From positions 1 to 64,000 of the forward strand of contig DATEMY010000364.1 of NCBI GenBank assembly GCA_035275345.1: a DNA stretch of 64,000 nucleotides, in the 5' to 3' direction. How positions within the stretch are numbered: position 1 is the stretch's first letter; each line of letters opens with the position of its first letter. A program made the position numbers and the translations under genes. This document shows positions 26,282 through 34,273 of the stretch, piece by piece. The notes beneath the pieces are model-generated. The model did not search any database. It was not told where the DNA came from and worked only from the letters and a program-made list of their open reading frames with translations. The DNA comes from JAJVID01 sp035275345. GTDB lineage: Bacteria; Acidobacteriota; Blastocatellia; RBC074.

Positions 26282-27838
26282 TTAGGGCCGCATCCCGCGC
26301 CGTTTCGGCCCCAATTCCGCCTGCAATAATTCATACGCCAGCTCGACCCAATCACACAACAAAGACCGTGTGTCGCGCGGGTCAATGATCTCTTCGATGC
26401 CGAAGCTTTCGGCCGTGCGAAACGGCGAGCGCAATTCGTTCAACATCTCTTCGATCTCTCTTCGTCTCGCGTCCGGATCTGGAGAAGATTCAATGTCGCG
26501 TTTATAAGCCGCCTGCACGCCGCCTTCAATCGGCAATGACCCCCAATCTCCCGAAGGCCAGGCGTAGCGCAGGTTGAGCGATTGCGCGGCCCCGTGCGCC
26601 GCGCCCGCCACGCCGAACACTCTTCGCAGGATGATCGAAACCCAGGGCACGGTCGCCTGATAAACTGCGGCCATCGCTCGCGCGCCATATCGAGCCGTGC
26701 CTGCGCGTTCGGCCCGCGTGCCGATCAGGAAGCCGGGTTGATCGACGAAATTGACGACCGGCAGGTGAAACGTGTCGCAGAGGTCAACGAAGCGAGTCAT
26801 CTTTTCGCTGCCCGCGGCGTCGAGCGCCCCACCGCCCCGCATCGGATCGCCGGCCAGCGCGCCGACGGCGTAACCGTTCAACCGCGCAAGCCCCGTGACC
26901 AGCGGTCGTCCGTAAAGGCCTCCGATCTCGAAAAATGAATCGCGATCCAGGACCAGGTTGAGAATCCGTCGAACGTCGTAAGAGCGCCGGCGGTCGCGCG
27001 GGATAATCGAAATCAATTCCTCTTCGCGACGGCGCGGATCGTCGTGGTTCTCTATTCGTCTCGGCGATTGCCAGACGTTCGAGGGCAGGTAAGAGAGAAA
27101 GCGGCGGATTTGCGCGAAGGCTTCGTCTTCGCTTTCGACTTCGTTGTCAACCGCCCCGCTGCCCCGCGCATGAATGCTCGATCCCCCCAATTCTTCTTTC
27201 GTGACCTTTTCGCCGACGCCGCGTTCGACCACGGGCGGACCGGCGACGAAGAGCTGGCTGACGCCCCGGACCATGACAGAAAAATGCGAATGCACGACGC
27301 GGACCGCGCCGAGTCCCGCGCATGGCCCTAAGCACGCGGAGACGACGGGTATCTCCGAAAGTGACGCGACGATGATGTCCCAAGCAGGATTCGCCGGCAC
27401 GTAGGTTCGCCCGGTCATTTCCAGCGTCTTCACGCTGCCTCCGCCACCAGTGCCATCGACCAGACGAACAAGCGGCAATCGCAGTTCGCGGGCCATACGC
27501 TCGGAGTAACTCATTTTATGGCCTATGGCCGCATCGGCCGCTCCTCCGCGAACCGTAAAGTCGTCGCCCCCGACCACAACGCGGCGCCCGTCAATTCTAC
27601 CGGCGCCGAAGACGAAATTGGACGGCGTGAAAGAAACCATCTCGCCGTTTTCGTAAACCGCCTTGCCCGCTAACGCGCCAGTTTCATGGAATGATCCGGG
27701 ATCGAGCAGACGATCGATGCGTTCGCGCACGGTCAATCGTCCATTAGCGTGTTGGCGCGCGACATTGGCCTCGCCGCCCATCTGTTTTGCCAGTTCGCTG
27801 CGGCGTTTTATCTCGTCAACTTCAGGTTGCCAGCTCAA
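26282..27838 (-). CDS. acyl-CoA carboxylase carboxyltransferase subunit
   Basis: Protein of 518 residues. I favour a TTG start at 27838 because GGAGG stands seven bases before it; the open frame further upstream lacks a site. It matches the beta subunit of propionyl-, methylmalonyl- or methylcrotonyl-CoA carboxylases: GRLTVRERIDRLLDPGSF near the N-terminus, the GGGS segment of the first crotonase-like half, and VDQPGFLIG followed by a Gly/Ala-rich second half. The subunit transfers the carboxyl group from biotin to acyl-CoA. No biotin carboxylase or carrier gene is nearby, so partners must be encoded elsewhere. It is the first gene of the three-gene minus-strand operon. Confidence 0.85.
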   Translation of the reverse strand: MSWQPEVDEIKRRSELAKQMGGEANVARQHANGRLTVRERIDRLLDPGSFHETGALAGKAVYENGEMVSFTPSNFVFGAGRIDGRRVVVGGDDFTVRGGAADAAIGHKMSYSERMARELRLPLVRLVDGTGGGGSVKTLEMTGRTYVPANPAWDIIVASLSEIPVVSACLGPCAGLGAVRVVHSHFSVMVRGVSQLFVAGPPVVERGVGEKVTKEELGGSSIHARGSGAVDNEVESEDEAFAQIRRFLSYLPSNVWQSPRRIENHDDPRRREEELISIIPRDRRRSYDVRRILNLVLDRDSFFEIGGLYGRPLVTGLARLNGYAVGALAGDPMRGGGALDAAGSEKMTRFVDLCDTFHLPVVNFVDQPGFLIGTRAERAGTARYGARAMAAVYQATVPWVSIILRRVFGVAGAAHGAAQSLNLRYAWPSGDWGSLPIEGGVQAAYKRDIESSPDPDARRREIEEMLNELRSPFRTAESFGIEEIIDPRDTRSLLCDWVELAYELLQAELGPKRRGMRP

Positions 27839-28165
27839 ACAAGCGCCTCCAAGATGTGAGATTAATCGTCGGCGCAAGACTGAAGGCGAGGGAAGTGAAT
27901 GTCAAGATTCAACGCTATACCGTGCGGCGCCGTGCGTCGAACGGCGCCGCGCGCGTTGAACGGCGTCGCGCGCGGTACAGACAGAAGCGCCTGCGATCAC
28001 GATCCTTGGAACGGAATCCAGCCGTTTTGAATGGTTTCCCAGATGACGAAATAAACTGAGTCGAATCGGCTACGGCATTCGCTCCATCTCTGGCGAGTGC
28101 GACAAGGTGGGTCTAAGATGCGCCCAGTATTCCCAAACAACCAGCTAAATTTGAGGTAATGAGGC
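27839..28165. other. intergenic region with GC-rich repeat
   Basis: About 330 bases between divergent genes. At 27918-27976 it carries an imperfect palindrome made of two tandem GAACGGCG-centred units flanked by TACCG and CGGTA. No gene is supported before the miniprotein at 28166. Confidence 0.45.
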
Positions 28166-28294
28166 ATGAAGAAAAGATTCCTGTCGCCGATCTACTTTGT
28201 GATAGCTGTTTATGTTTTGCTTGCTATTCTGGGCTTTCTCGAATTGAGATGCCTGGCCAATTACACCGTAAATGAGCGATTCAACTATGAGTGA
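28166..28294 (+). CDS. 42-residue single-span membrane miniprotein
   Basis: An ATG at 28166 opens 42 codons with a basic start (MKKRF), one hydrophobic helix (IYFVIAVYVLLAILGFL) and a polar tail. GAGG precedes it. Its end overlaps the first codons of the decarboxylase gene, so the two would be translationally coupled. I recognise no family. Its topology (Lys and Arg before the helix) suggests the N-terminus in the cytoplasm. It could be a real small protein or a leader peptide; conservation would decide. Confidence 0.4.
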   Translation: MKKRFLSPIYFVIAVYVLLAILGFLELRCLANYTVNERFNYE

Positions 28295-29786
28295 AAAAAA
28301 CGCGTCGCAGGCTGGCGCAAAAGAGCTCGGCGATATGCCGGCTGAAGAGTTCCGGGCATACGGCCATCAGTTGATTGACTGGATTGCGGACTTCCTGGCA
28401 GGCATTGGCGATCTTCCAGCCTTTCCTGATGTTCAACCGGGCGACATCCGCGCCAAGTTGCCGATAGCGCCGCCAGTCAAAGGCGAAGCGATGGGGGGAA
28501 TTCTGGACGACGTTGAACGTGTGATCATGCCAGGAATGGCGCACTGGAACCATCCGCGTTTTTTCGCCTACTTCACGTCGTCTGGCGGCGCCCCCGGCAT
28601 TCTGGGGGAATTGCTCAGCGCGGCTTTCAACGTCAACAGCATGCTCTGGCAATCGTGTCCTGCGGCGACTGAGCTTGAACAGGTCACGCTCGATTGGCTC
28701 CGGCGGATGATCGGGCTCCCGCCGGAATTTTTCGGGATTATTTATGACGGTGGATCGAGCAGTACGTTTCATGCGATCGCCGCGGCGCGAGAACAGCTTG
28801 CCGAAACGGCCGAATTGAATGTTCGCGAACACGGGCTGGTGGGGAGAATCGATTCGCCGCGACTCAGTATTTACACATCCGAACAGGGTCATTCGTCAAT
28901 TGACAAGGCGGCGCTGGCGTTGGGCCTGGGATTGACGGGAGTGCGCCGCGTCGCCGTGGATGACGAATATCGAATGGACCCACAGGCGCTGGCTGACGCG
29001 ATTGCCGATGATCGCCGCGCCAGGGTCTTGCCGTTTTGCGTGGTGGCGACTGTCGGCTCGACTTCGTGCGCGAGTATCGATCCTGTCCCGGCGATTGCGG
29101 ATGTCTGCGAGCGTGAAGGGGTGTGGCTGCATGTCGACGCGGCGCATGGGGGGGCGGCCGCTGTTGTTCGTGAGATGCGCCATATTATGGACGGATGCTG
29201 GCGGGCCGATTCCATAGTCGTCAATCCGCACAAATGGCTCTTCGTGCAGATGGGATTGAGCGTTTTGTTCACGCGCAAGCCGGATGTGTTGCGGCGGGCG
29301 TTCAGCATTGTTCCCGAATACTTGAAAACGAGCCAGGACGATGACGCCGTAAACTTTATGGATTACGGCATCCCGCTGGGCCGCAACTTTAGAGCGTTGA
29401 AGCTGTGGTTCACGTTGCGGTACTTCGGCGTGGAGGGCATTGCGGCTCGCATCCGCGAACACATCGAGTTGGCGCGGCGGTTTGCGGAACAGGTCGACGC
29501 GCATCCTGAATTCGAGCGGTTGGCGCCTGGGTCTCTGAGCACGGTCTGTTTTCGCGCGCGCCCGCGGGGGATGGATGACGAGGCCGCGCTCGATGATCTC
29601 AACGAAAGATTGCTGCAATCGATTAACCAGAGCGGCGAAGCCTTCCTCTCGCACACCAGGCTTCGCGGGCGATTCACGATCAGAATGGTTATTAGCCATC
29701 TGAGAACGAATCAAGAGCAGATCAACCGTGTCTGGGCGATAGCCGTCGAGAAGTTGCAATCCTTGACTAATGTCGCCACGGAATGA
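28272..29786 (+). CDS. PLP-dependent aromatic amino acid decarboxylase
   Basis: Protein of 504 residues of the group II decarboxylase family (Pyridoxal_deC). Visible hallmarks are GGSSSTFHAIAAARE (cofactor phosphate binding), HVDAAHGG with the Asp and stacking His, and the Schiff-base lysine Lys321 in VNPHKWLF. Length and the start EFRAYGHQLIDWIADFL match aromatic L-amino-acid decarboxylases (Tyr, Trp, Phe or DOPA), which make the corresponding amines and CO2 in the cytoplasm. Substrate cannot be chosen from sequence. A second ATG at 28287 is possible. The start overlaps the 42-residue miniprotein gene. Nothing downstream is clearly linked. Confidence 0.85.
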   Translation: MSDSTMSEKNASQAGAKELGDMPAEEFRAYGHQLIDWIADFLAGIGDLPAFPDVQPGDIRAKLPIAPPVKGEAMGGILDDVERVIMPGMAHWNHPRFFAYFTSSGGAPGILGELLSAAFNVNSMLWQSCPAATELEQVTLDWLRRMIGLPPEFFGIIYDGGSSSTFHAIAAAREQLAETAELNVREHGLVGRIDSPRLSIYTSEQGHSSIDKAALALGLGLTGVRRVAVDDEYRMDPQALADAIADDRRARVLPFCVVATVGSTSCASIDPVPAIADVCEREGVWLHVDAAHGGAAAVVREMRHIMDGCWRADSIVVNPHKWLFVQMGLSVLFTRKPDVLRRAFSIVPEYLKTSQDDDAVNFMDYGIPLGRNFRALKLWFTLRYFGVEGIAARIREHIELARRFAEQVDAHPEFERLAPGSLSTVCFRARPRGMDDEAALDDLNERLLQSINQSGEAFLSHTRLRGRFTIRMVISHLRTNQEQINRVWAIAVEKLQSLTNVATE

Positions 29787-29974
29787 CGAATAACGATTTA
29801 TCTGCAGGCGGCGCAGGATGCGCTGGCGCGAATCAATCCGGCAGGGCTCCTTTGCGTTGAGTAGATGCGAAATTTTATGCGTTCTTTTTGCGTCCTCTTT
29901 ACGTATTTTCAGTTAACCCTTCGCAGTTTGTCGCTGGTTTTAACTAAAATTCCAATACGCGGAGAGGGGAGCGC

Positions 29975-30795
29975 ATGATCAAACACATAACGGGATTCGC
30001 GTTGACCTTCGCGGTCACCATTTTTCTGGTAACGGAAGTCGTTGCGCAAAGCCCTTCGGGCAATCCCAGCCCCGGCGACCTCAAGTTCGAGCCGTACAAA
30101 ATTCAGGCCGGAGACCTGACGGTTGAAGGCGAACTCGGCCGTCTGACCGTCAAAGAGAACCGCGGCAAGCCGCAATCGAAACTGATCGAGTTGGCTTTCG
30201 TGCGGCTCAAAAGCACGGCGGCGCAGCCGGGCCATCCGGTCGTTTACCTGGACGGCGGGCCGGGGTCGTCGGCGATCAATCTCGCCCGGGTCCCCGAATA
30301 CCTATTGATCGCGGCGATTACTCGATGCTGTCGCGTCTTGTAGAGAGGCGCTTCAATGAATATAGCGCGGGAATGCCCATCATGACTCTGGTGATGGACG
30401 CCTCGTCGGGGGCGACGCGCGAGCGCGACGCCCGGATCGCGATCGAGGCCAGGACGGCGCTGCTCGGCAATGTGATGAACTTTCCCTTCCCGGCAATCGG
30501 CGAGGTGTTCGGAAATCCGGACCTGGGCGATAAGTTCCGCTCGCCCATTAGGACGGATGTGGCTACGCTTTTCATCAGCGGCTCGCTCGACAACAACACG
30601 CCGCCTTTTCAGGCGGACGAAGTGCGCCAGCATTTCAGACACAGCGCCCATATCGTCGTTGAAAACGCCGGCCACGAAAGCATGCTCGACAAACCGGAAA
30701 CGCAGCAGGCCATCGTTGATTTCCTGCTCGGAAAAGATATCAGCCGAGTGAAGATATCGTTGCCGCCGCTGAAATTCCGCCCGATTTCACAATAA
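29975..30795 (+). pseudogene. gutted alpha/beta-hydrolase (S33-like peptidase) gene
   Basis: Two fragments in different frames belong to one gene. The first (29975-30343) has a signal peptide and the oxyanion segment VVYLDGGPGSSAI, then runs into a stop after a non-homologous tail. The second (about 30298-30795) begins at DRGDYSMLSRLVERRF and holds the catalytic Asp region (SGSLDNNTPP) and His region (NAGHES). The central part with the GxSxG nucleophile is missing, so an internal deletion of perhaps 150-200 codons has also shifted the frame. Intact homologues are secreted peptidases or esterases of about 450-500 residues. No active enzyme can result. Confidence 0.75.
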
Positions 30796-30837
30796 AGGTT
30801 TCAGGCGCGAATCAAATTCAGCCCAGCTTAAATGAAG

Positions 30838-30899
30838 CAATGGCATTAAGTTCAGCCCTGGGGCCGCGTGCGCCCCCAGGGCTGAACTTAATGCCATTG
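30838..30899. repeat. 26-bp perfect inverted repeat
   Basis: Arms 30838-30863 and 30874-30899 are exact reverse complements over 26 bases (starting CAATGGCATTAAG) with a ten-base loop. It lies 43 bases after the hydrolase remnant and seven bases before the beta-lactamase remnant. There is no T-run, so it is not a standard terminator. Confidence 0.85.
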
Positions 30900-30905
30900 G
30901 CATAA

Positions 30906-31166
30906 ATGAAGGAGGCCAGGGTTGATGCAGTCTTCGCGCAATACGGGAAGGCTGATTCTCCCGGCTGCGCCCTGGGCGTGAGCAAGGACGGCAAACTGTT
31001 ATACGCGCGCGGTTTCGGGATGGCCAATCTGGAACACAACATCCCGAACGGCCCGAAAGCGGTTATTTCCGTCACTCAATTCGAATACAGCCGCGACGCC
31101 GCGGGCAAGCTCTCAGGCTTCGCCATTTACGCCGGACGCATCCGAAACGTGCGATTTTCAAGATAG
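30906..31166 (+). pseudogene. remnant of beta-lactamase-family serine hydrolase
   Basis: An 86-codon frame joins the start of a class C beta-lactamase-like protein (VDAVFAQYGKADSPGCALGVSKDG, GMANLEHNIPN) directly to the C-terminal tail of the same family (FEYSRDAAGKLSGFAIYAGR). The SxxK nucleophile, YxN and KTG regions are all missing, and there is no signal peptide or ribosome site. I read this as a gene that lost its 5' end and its middle; intact homologues exceed 400 residues. It lies immediately after the other gutted hydrolase. Confidence 0.7.
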
Positions 31167-31398
31167 AATTTATATTGACAGTAGCGACATAGATGTCTTA
31201 GATTTCCCGCCATCTTCTCTTCAGCGTGATTTGTTGCATCAGTTCCGTAACAATATCACCTTCGTTCAATGCCCCACAGTGAGGTTCCATAATCAACCTG
31301 TTTTGGCCCGACGCAGCCCGGTCCCTGTCTGCGCCCCCTCGACCCCACTAGCGCTGACCGGAGCAGCCTTCGCCATTCCGCAACAATAAGGAGTCACT

Positions 31399-31836
31399 AT
31401 GTCAGAGATGACCATTCCAGAATCGCGCGCCCGACTGGGCTATTTACTCTCCGAAATGCTGTCATTGCCCAACCTCCCCGTAGATCTGAACCGGATGATC
31501 AGTGATCATCTTCAGAAGCAACTGAGCCTCGTCAATATTCTCAAGCCTGAATACTGTCTCAGGCTCTATCCCGTACTGGCCGAACTGGCTGAATTGTCCG
31601 CCCTCGAATCCGACAACCAACCCGCCGCCAGTGAAGTCAGCTCGGGCGTAGCGCTCTCCGTCGCAACCCCCGAATCCACTCCTGTTGAATCTCACTCCGA
31701 AAGCGTAAATGGTTCAACCGCCGAAGCTGTGACGGATGAAACTCCCGCAGAGTTGGTGAACGGCCCGATTCACGATCAGAACGATCATTTCAACCTGGCG
31801 TCCAACGAGCAGTCATCCCAGGAGGAGGGTTATTAG
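31399..31836 (+). CDS. hypothetical acidic protein preceding ParA
   Basis: Protein of 145 residues with AAGGAG six bases upstream. The first 75 residues are predicted helical (RARLGYLLSEMLSLPNLP, HLQKQLSLVNIL); the rest is low-complexity, rich in Ser, Glu, Thr and Pro. No family is recognised. It is the first gene of an apparent operon with a ParA-type ATPase and a 189-residue helical protein. An adaptor or cargo-binding role in the ParA system is a guess. Confidence 0.55.
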   Translation: MSEMTIPESRARLGYLLSEMLSLPNLPVDLNRMISDHLQKQLSLVNILKPEYCLRLYPVLAELAELSALESDNQPAASEVSSGVALSVATPESTPVESHSESVNGSTAEAVTDETPAELVNGPIHDQNDHFNLASNEQSSQEEGY

Positions 31837-31858
31837 CTGATCGCTAAAGACATTCCCT

Positions 31859-31908
31859 GACGGTTGCGGCGCGGCGCCGACGGTTGCGGCGCCATCGCCG
31901 CGACCGTC
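31859..31908. repeat. triple GACGGTTGCGGCG repeat, two direct and one inverted
   Basis: GACGGTTGCGGCG occurs at 31859-31871 and 31879-31891, and its reverse complement with one mismatch at 31896-31908. The second and third copies can form a tight hairpin. It fills the gap between the acidic protein gene and the parA-like gene, ending 35 bases before the latter's start. Confidence 0.75.
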
Positions 31909-31943
31909 AGCAGTCGCTGCCCGCAGGGCTTGAAGGAACAGGC

Positions 31944-32918
31944 ATGTCGAAAGCCAAAATCATCTCGGTCATCAACTACAAAGGCGGCGTCGGCAAGACG
32001 ACCAGCGCCTATCACATCGGCTGCTCTCTTGCTCAGCACTACCATAAAAGAGTCTTGCTGATTGACATCGACCCGCAGACCAACTTGACCTTCTTATGCG
32101 CCGATTACGAGAGTTGGGACCAGTTCAGGGCAGAGCGAGGCACGATCGCCACCCTCTACCGGCAATTCATCGCCAGATGCGCGATGAAAACCAGTAGCGT
32201 CATCTGGAAAAGCCCTGTTCGTCTGGCGGACGGCGGAAGCATCGCGAATTTGGACCTGATTCCCTGCGACATCGAACTGCTGGGTGACGAGTTGGGTTTG
32301 GACGGAAGCGGCGCCCCTTTCCCGGCGCACCGGCCATCCGCTTGGGCCATGGAAGATTTTTTGCGCTGGCGTCGTTTTCTTTGCGAGGCGGTGAAGCAGG
32401 TTGAGAATGAATACGATTACATATTGATAGACTGTCCGCCAAATCTCTACTTGCTGACTCAGAATGCGCTGCTGGCCAGCGACGCATACCTGGTGACCAC
32501 CATTCCGGACCACCTCTCCACACTTGGAATAGACACATTGCAAGGTCGTATTAAGGTGATCAACACGCGGGTAGCGGCGGCCCAGGTCTTCCTCGGTAAG
32601 AGCTTCGGGCTGGATTCAGTCGCTGAACTGGGCGGAATCGTTTTCGTGAAGGTTCGGGAATCGGCGCATGGTGTTCTCAATTTATTTGAACAGAGGATGT
32701 CGCAGATTGGTAGCGATTTCAATGGCAAGTGCTTCCCAGCGTATACCACTGAGATGGTGGGTTACTGTGAAGCGTCGGAACAAAGGCGGCCGGTTTGGGC
32801 TTGCGCCAGTCCGAACGCTAAAAACGCCGCTGCGACTGAGCAGTACCAGAAAATCACCCGAATCTTCCTGGAGAGGTTTCAGCATAATGGCAAAATCAAC
32901 AAAGTCGGCAGGGGTTGA
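31944..32918 (+). CDS. ParA/MinD-family ATPase
   Basis: Protein of 324 residues from the ATG at 31944, which follows AAGGA. The deviant Walker A KGGVGKTTSAYH is at residues 12-23, Walker A' (LLIDIDPQTNLT) follows, and Walker B is DYILIDCPPNL. The protein is longer than a minimal ParA because of an insertion around residues 60-130. Such ATPases position DNA or protein cargo by dimerising on the nucleoid. There is no parB or parS next to it, so this is an orphan ParA. Its end overlaps the following gene by 32 bases. It might derive from a plasmid or position a cellular cargo; the flanking genes are the candidate partners. Confidence 0.85.
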   Translation: MSKAKIISVINYKGGVGKTTSAYHIGCSLAQHYHKRVLLIDIDPQTNLTFLCADYESWDQFRAERGTIATLYRQFIARCAMKTSSVIWKSPVRLADGGSIANLDLIPCDIELLGDELGLDGSGAPFPAHRPSAWAMEDFLRWRRFLCEAVKQVENEYDYILIDCPPNLYLLTQNALLASDAYLVTTIPDHLSTLGIDTLQGRIKVINTRVAAAQVFLGKSFGLDSVAELGGIVFVKVRESAHGVLNLFEQRMSQIGSDFNGKCFPAYTTEMVGYCEASEQRRPVWACASPNAKNAAATEQYQKITRIFLERFQHNGKINKVGRG

Positions 32919-33456
32919 AGTCGAAAGTTTTATCCAGAGGCTACAAAGCCTTCTCGACGCGTTGCCATCGGAATCGCAGAAGCAGGAGATCAACAACGCC
33001 TTTACCGAATTGATCAGTTTCCTAACAGATATGCAGAACCTATTTCTGGCGATGCCGTCAACCGAAGACAGCGCAAGCATCCGTGTATCGCTGGAGAAAC
33101 TCGCGGGGTTCTATGCGTCAGCGCAAAAAGTCCCAATTATCGCTGCTTCTGTCGGGGCCGGTCAGAAGTCTACAAAACGGAGTTCCGGCGCCTCGTCGAA
33201 GGAAGAAATTGATATTGATGTTAACGAAGTTCTGGCAAGCTTGACGAAATTGTCTGCTGATGAGATCAGGTCCCAATTGGATGGCAATGCCTATTCAAAG
33301 CATTCCCTGCGGCTTATTGCTTCAGAAATGGGGCTAAAGACGGCTAGCGGCGCGACCAGGAAAAGACTGGCCGAAAAGATTGCTAACGACATTGTGAATC
33401 AAAGGATGCGCGATAGTTTGGCCGGCAGATCCAATCGCGAATCGGCGGTGGGTTGA
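32887..33456 (+). CDS. helical protein with SAP-like C-terminus, ParA partner candidate
   Basis: Protein of 189 residues from the ATG at 32887 (GGAGAGG upstream), overlapping the ParA gene by 32 bases; a longer upstream frame is a shadow of that gene. The N-terminal 100 residues are helical (FIQRLQSLLDALPSE, FTELISFLTDMQNL). A Ser-rich linker leads to a C-terminal region (YSKHSLRLIASEMGLKTASG then KRLAEKIANDIV) that looks like a SAP or Rho-N type nucleic-acid-binding helix pair. I infer the DNA- or cargo-binding partner of the ParA ATPase, though it is no known ParB. Confidence 0.6.
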   Translation: MAKSTKSAGVEVESFIQRLQSLLDALPSESQKQEINNAFTELISFLTDMQNLFLAMPSTEDSASIRVSLEKLAGFYASAQKVPIIAASVGAGQKSTKRSSGASSKEEIDIDVNEVLASLTKLSADEIRSQLDGNAYSKHSLRLIASEMGLKTASGATRKRLAEKIANDIVNQRMRDSLAGRSNRESAVG

Positions 33457-33484
33457 GGACGAAATAAATAACGAATTTGGAGCC

Positions 33485-34165
33485 TCAGTCATTTGCGGAT
33501 AAAGAGTTTCGCAACCACCCGCGAAAAGTTCGCAACGTCGCGCTCTGGCCATCGGTTTTGCTCTGCTCCAGAAAGTTTGACAGCGCCTCAGCCGTCAAGA
33601 CAGGCAAGGCTCGGCTGGTCGCCGCTTCAACATACCCTTGTTCGGTCAGATGCAGAATCTGCAAACGTTTTTCGTCGTAGCGCCAGATTTCCGGCGCGCC
33701 CAGATCGGCGTAGAAATCGAGCTTGTAAAGCGAGCCACTCGAAATATCTATTTCGACGATCACGTCAGGCGGCGGGTCGCGGCGGGGATCGAGTTTTCGT
33801 TTGCCGATGACTCCGGCCGCGTTCTGGATGAAAAAGCAGGTGTCCGGCTCCATTCCTCCGGGAAAAGACTTCTTCTTAAATGTCGCCGAGCCGCGGCTTT
33901 CAAACTCGCAACCGGTCTCATCCGCCGTTATGCGGCCAATATCATGTAGCAAACCAATATACATTTCGTGATATTGCGATGGACTCATAATCCACAACCT
34001 CCCTCGGTCGTAGTTCACTCGTCTGCCAGGGCGATCACCCATATCGGCAAGCAACTGTTCATATTCATCCCAAGTGACGTCCGGGATCGTGACCATAGCT
34101 CCATCGGGCAGGTTCTCGACTGCGGCCAAATAGCTTGAAATTTTTCTGACAGGCTGCGCGCTCAT
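33485..34165 (-). CDS. Uma2-family (DUF820) restriction endonuclease-like protein
   Basis: Protein of 226 residues; GGAGG stands upstream of the ATG at 34165. The Uma2 fold is recognised by VTWDEYEQLL near the N-terminus, SPSQYHEMYIGLLHDI, GGMEPDTCFF and the PD-(D/E)xK-like active site PPDVIVEIDISSGSLYKLDFY. The family is abundant in cyanobacteria, planctomycetes and acidobacteria, and its biological role is not settled. It is convergent with the ParA operon and ends 28 bases from it. It looks complete. Confidence 0.8.
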   Translation of the reverse strand: MSAQPVRKISSYLAAVENLPDGAMVTIPDVTWDEYEQLLADMGDRPGRRVNYDRGRLWIMSPSQYHEMYIGLLHDIGRITADETGCEFESRGSATFKKKSFPGGMEPDTCFFIQNAAGVIGKRKLDPRRDPPPDVIVEIDISSGSLYKLDFYADLGAPEIWRYDEKRLQILHLTEQGYVEAATSRALPVLTAEALSNFLEQSKTDGQSATLRTFRGWLRNSLSAND

Positions 34166-34273
34166 CAAAACACCTCCGGATTATCCTTCAATCCGAAACG
34201 ATAACACACTCGCTTGGTAAAATCGGTGTGGGGCAACCGCTGTGTTACCTCACACCTTGTGTTCCAGCCTGGA

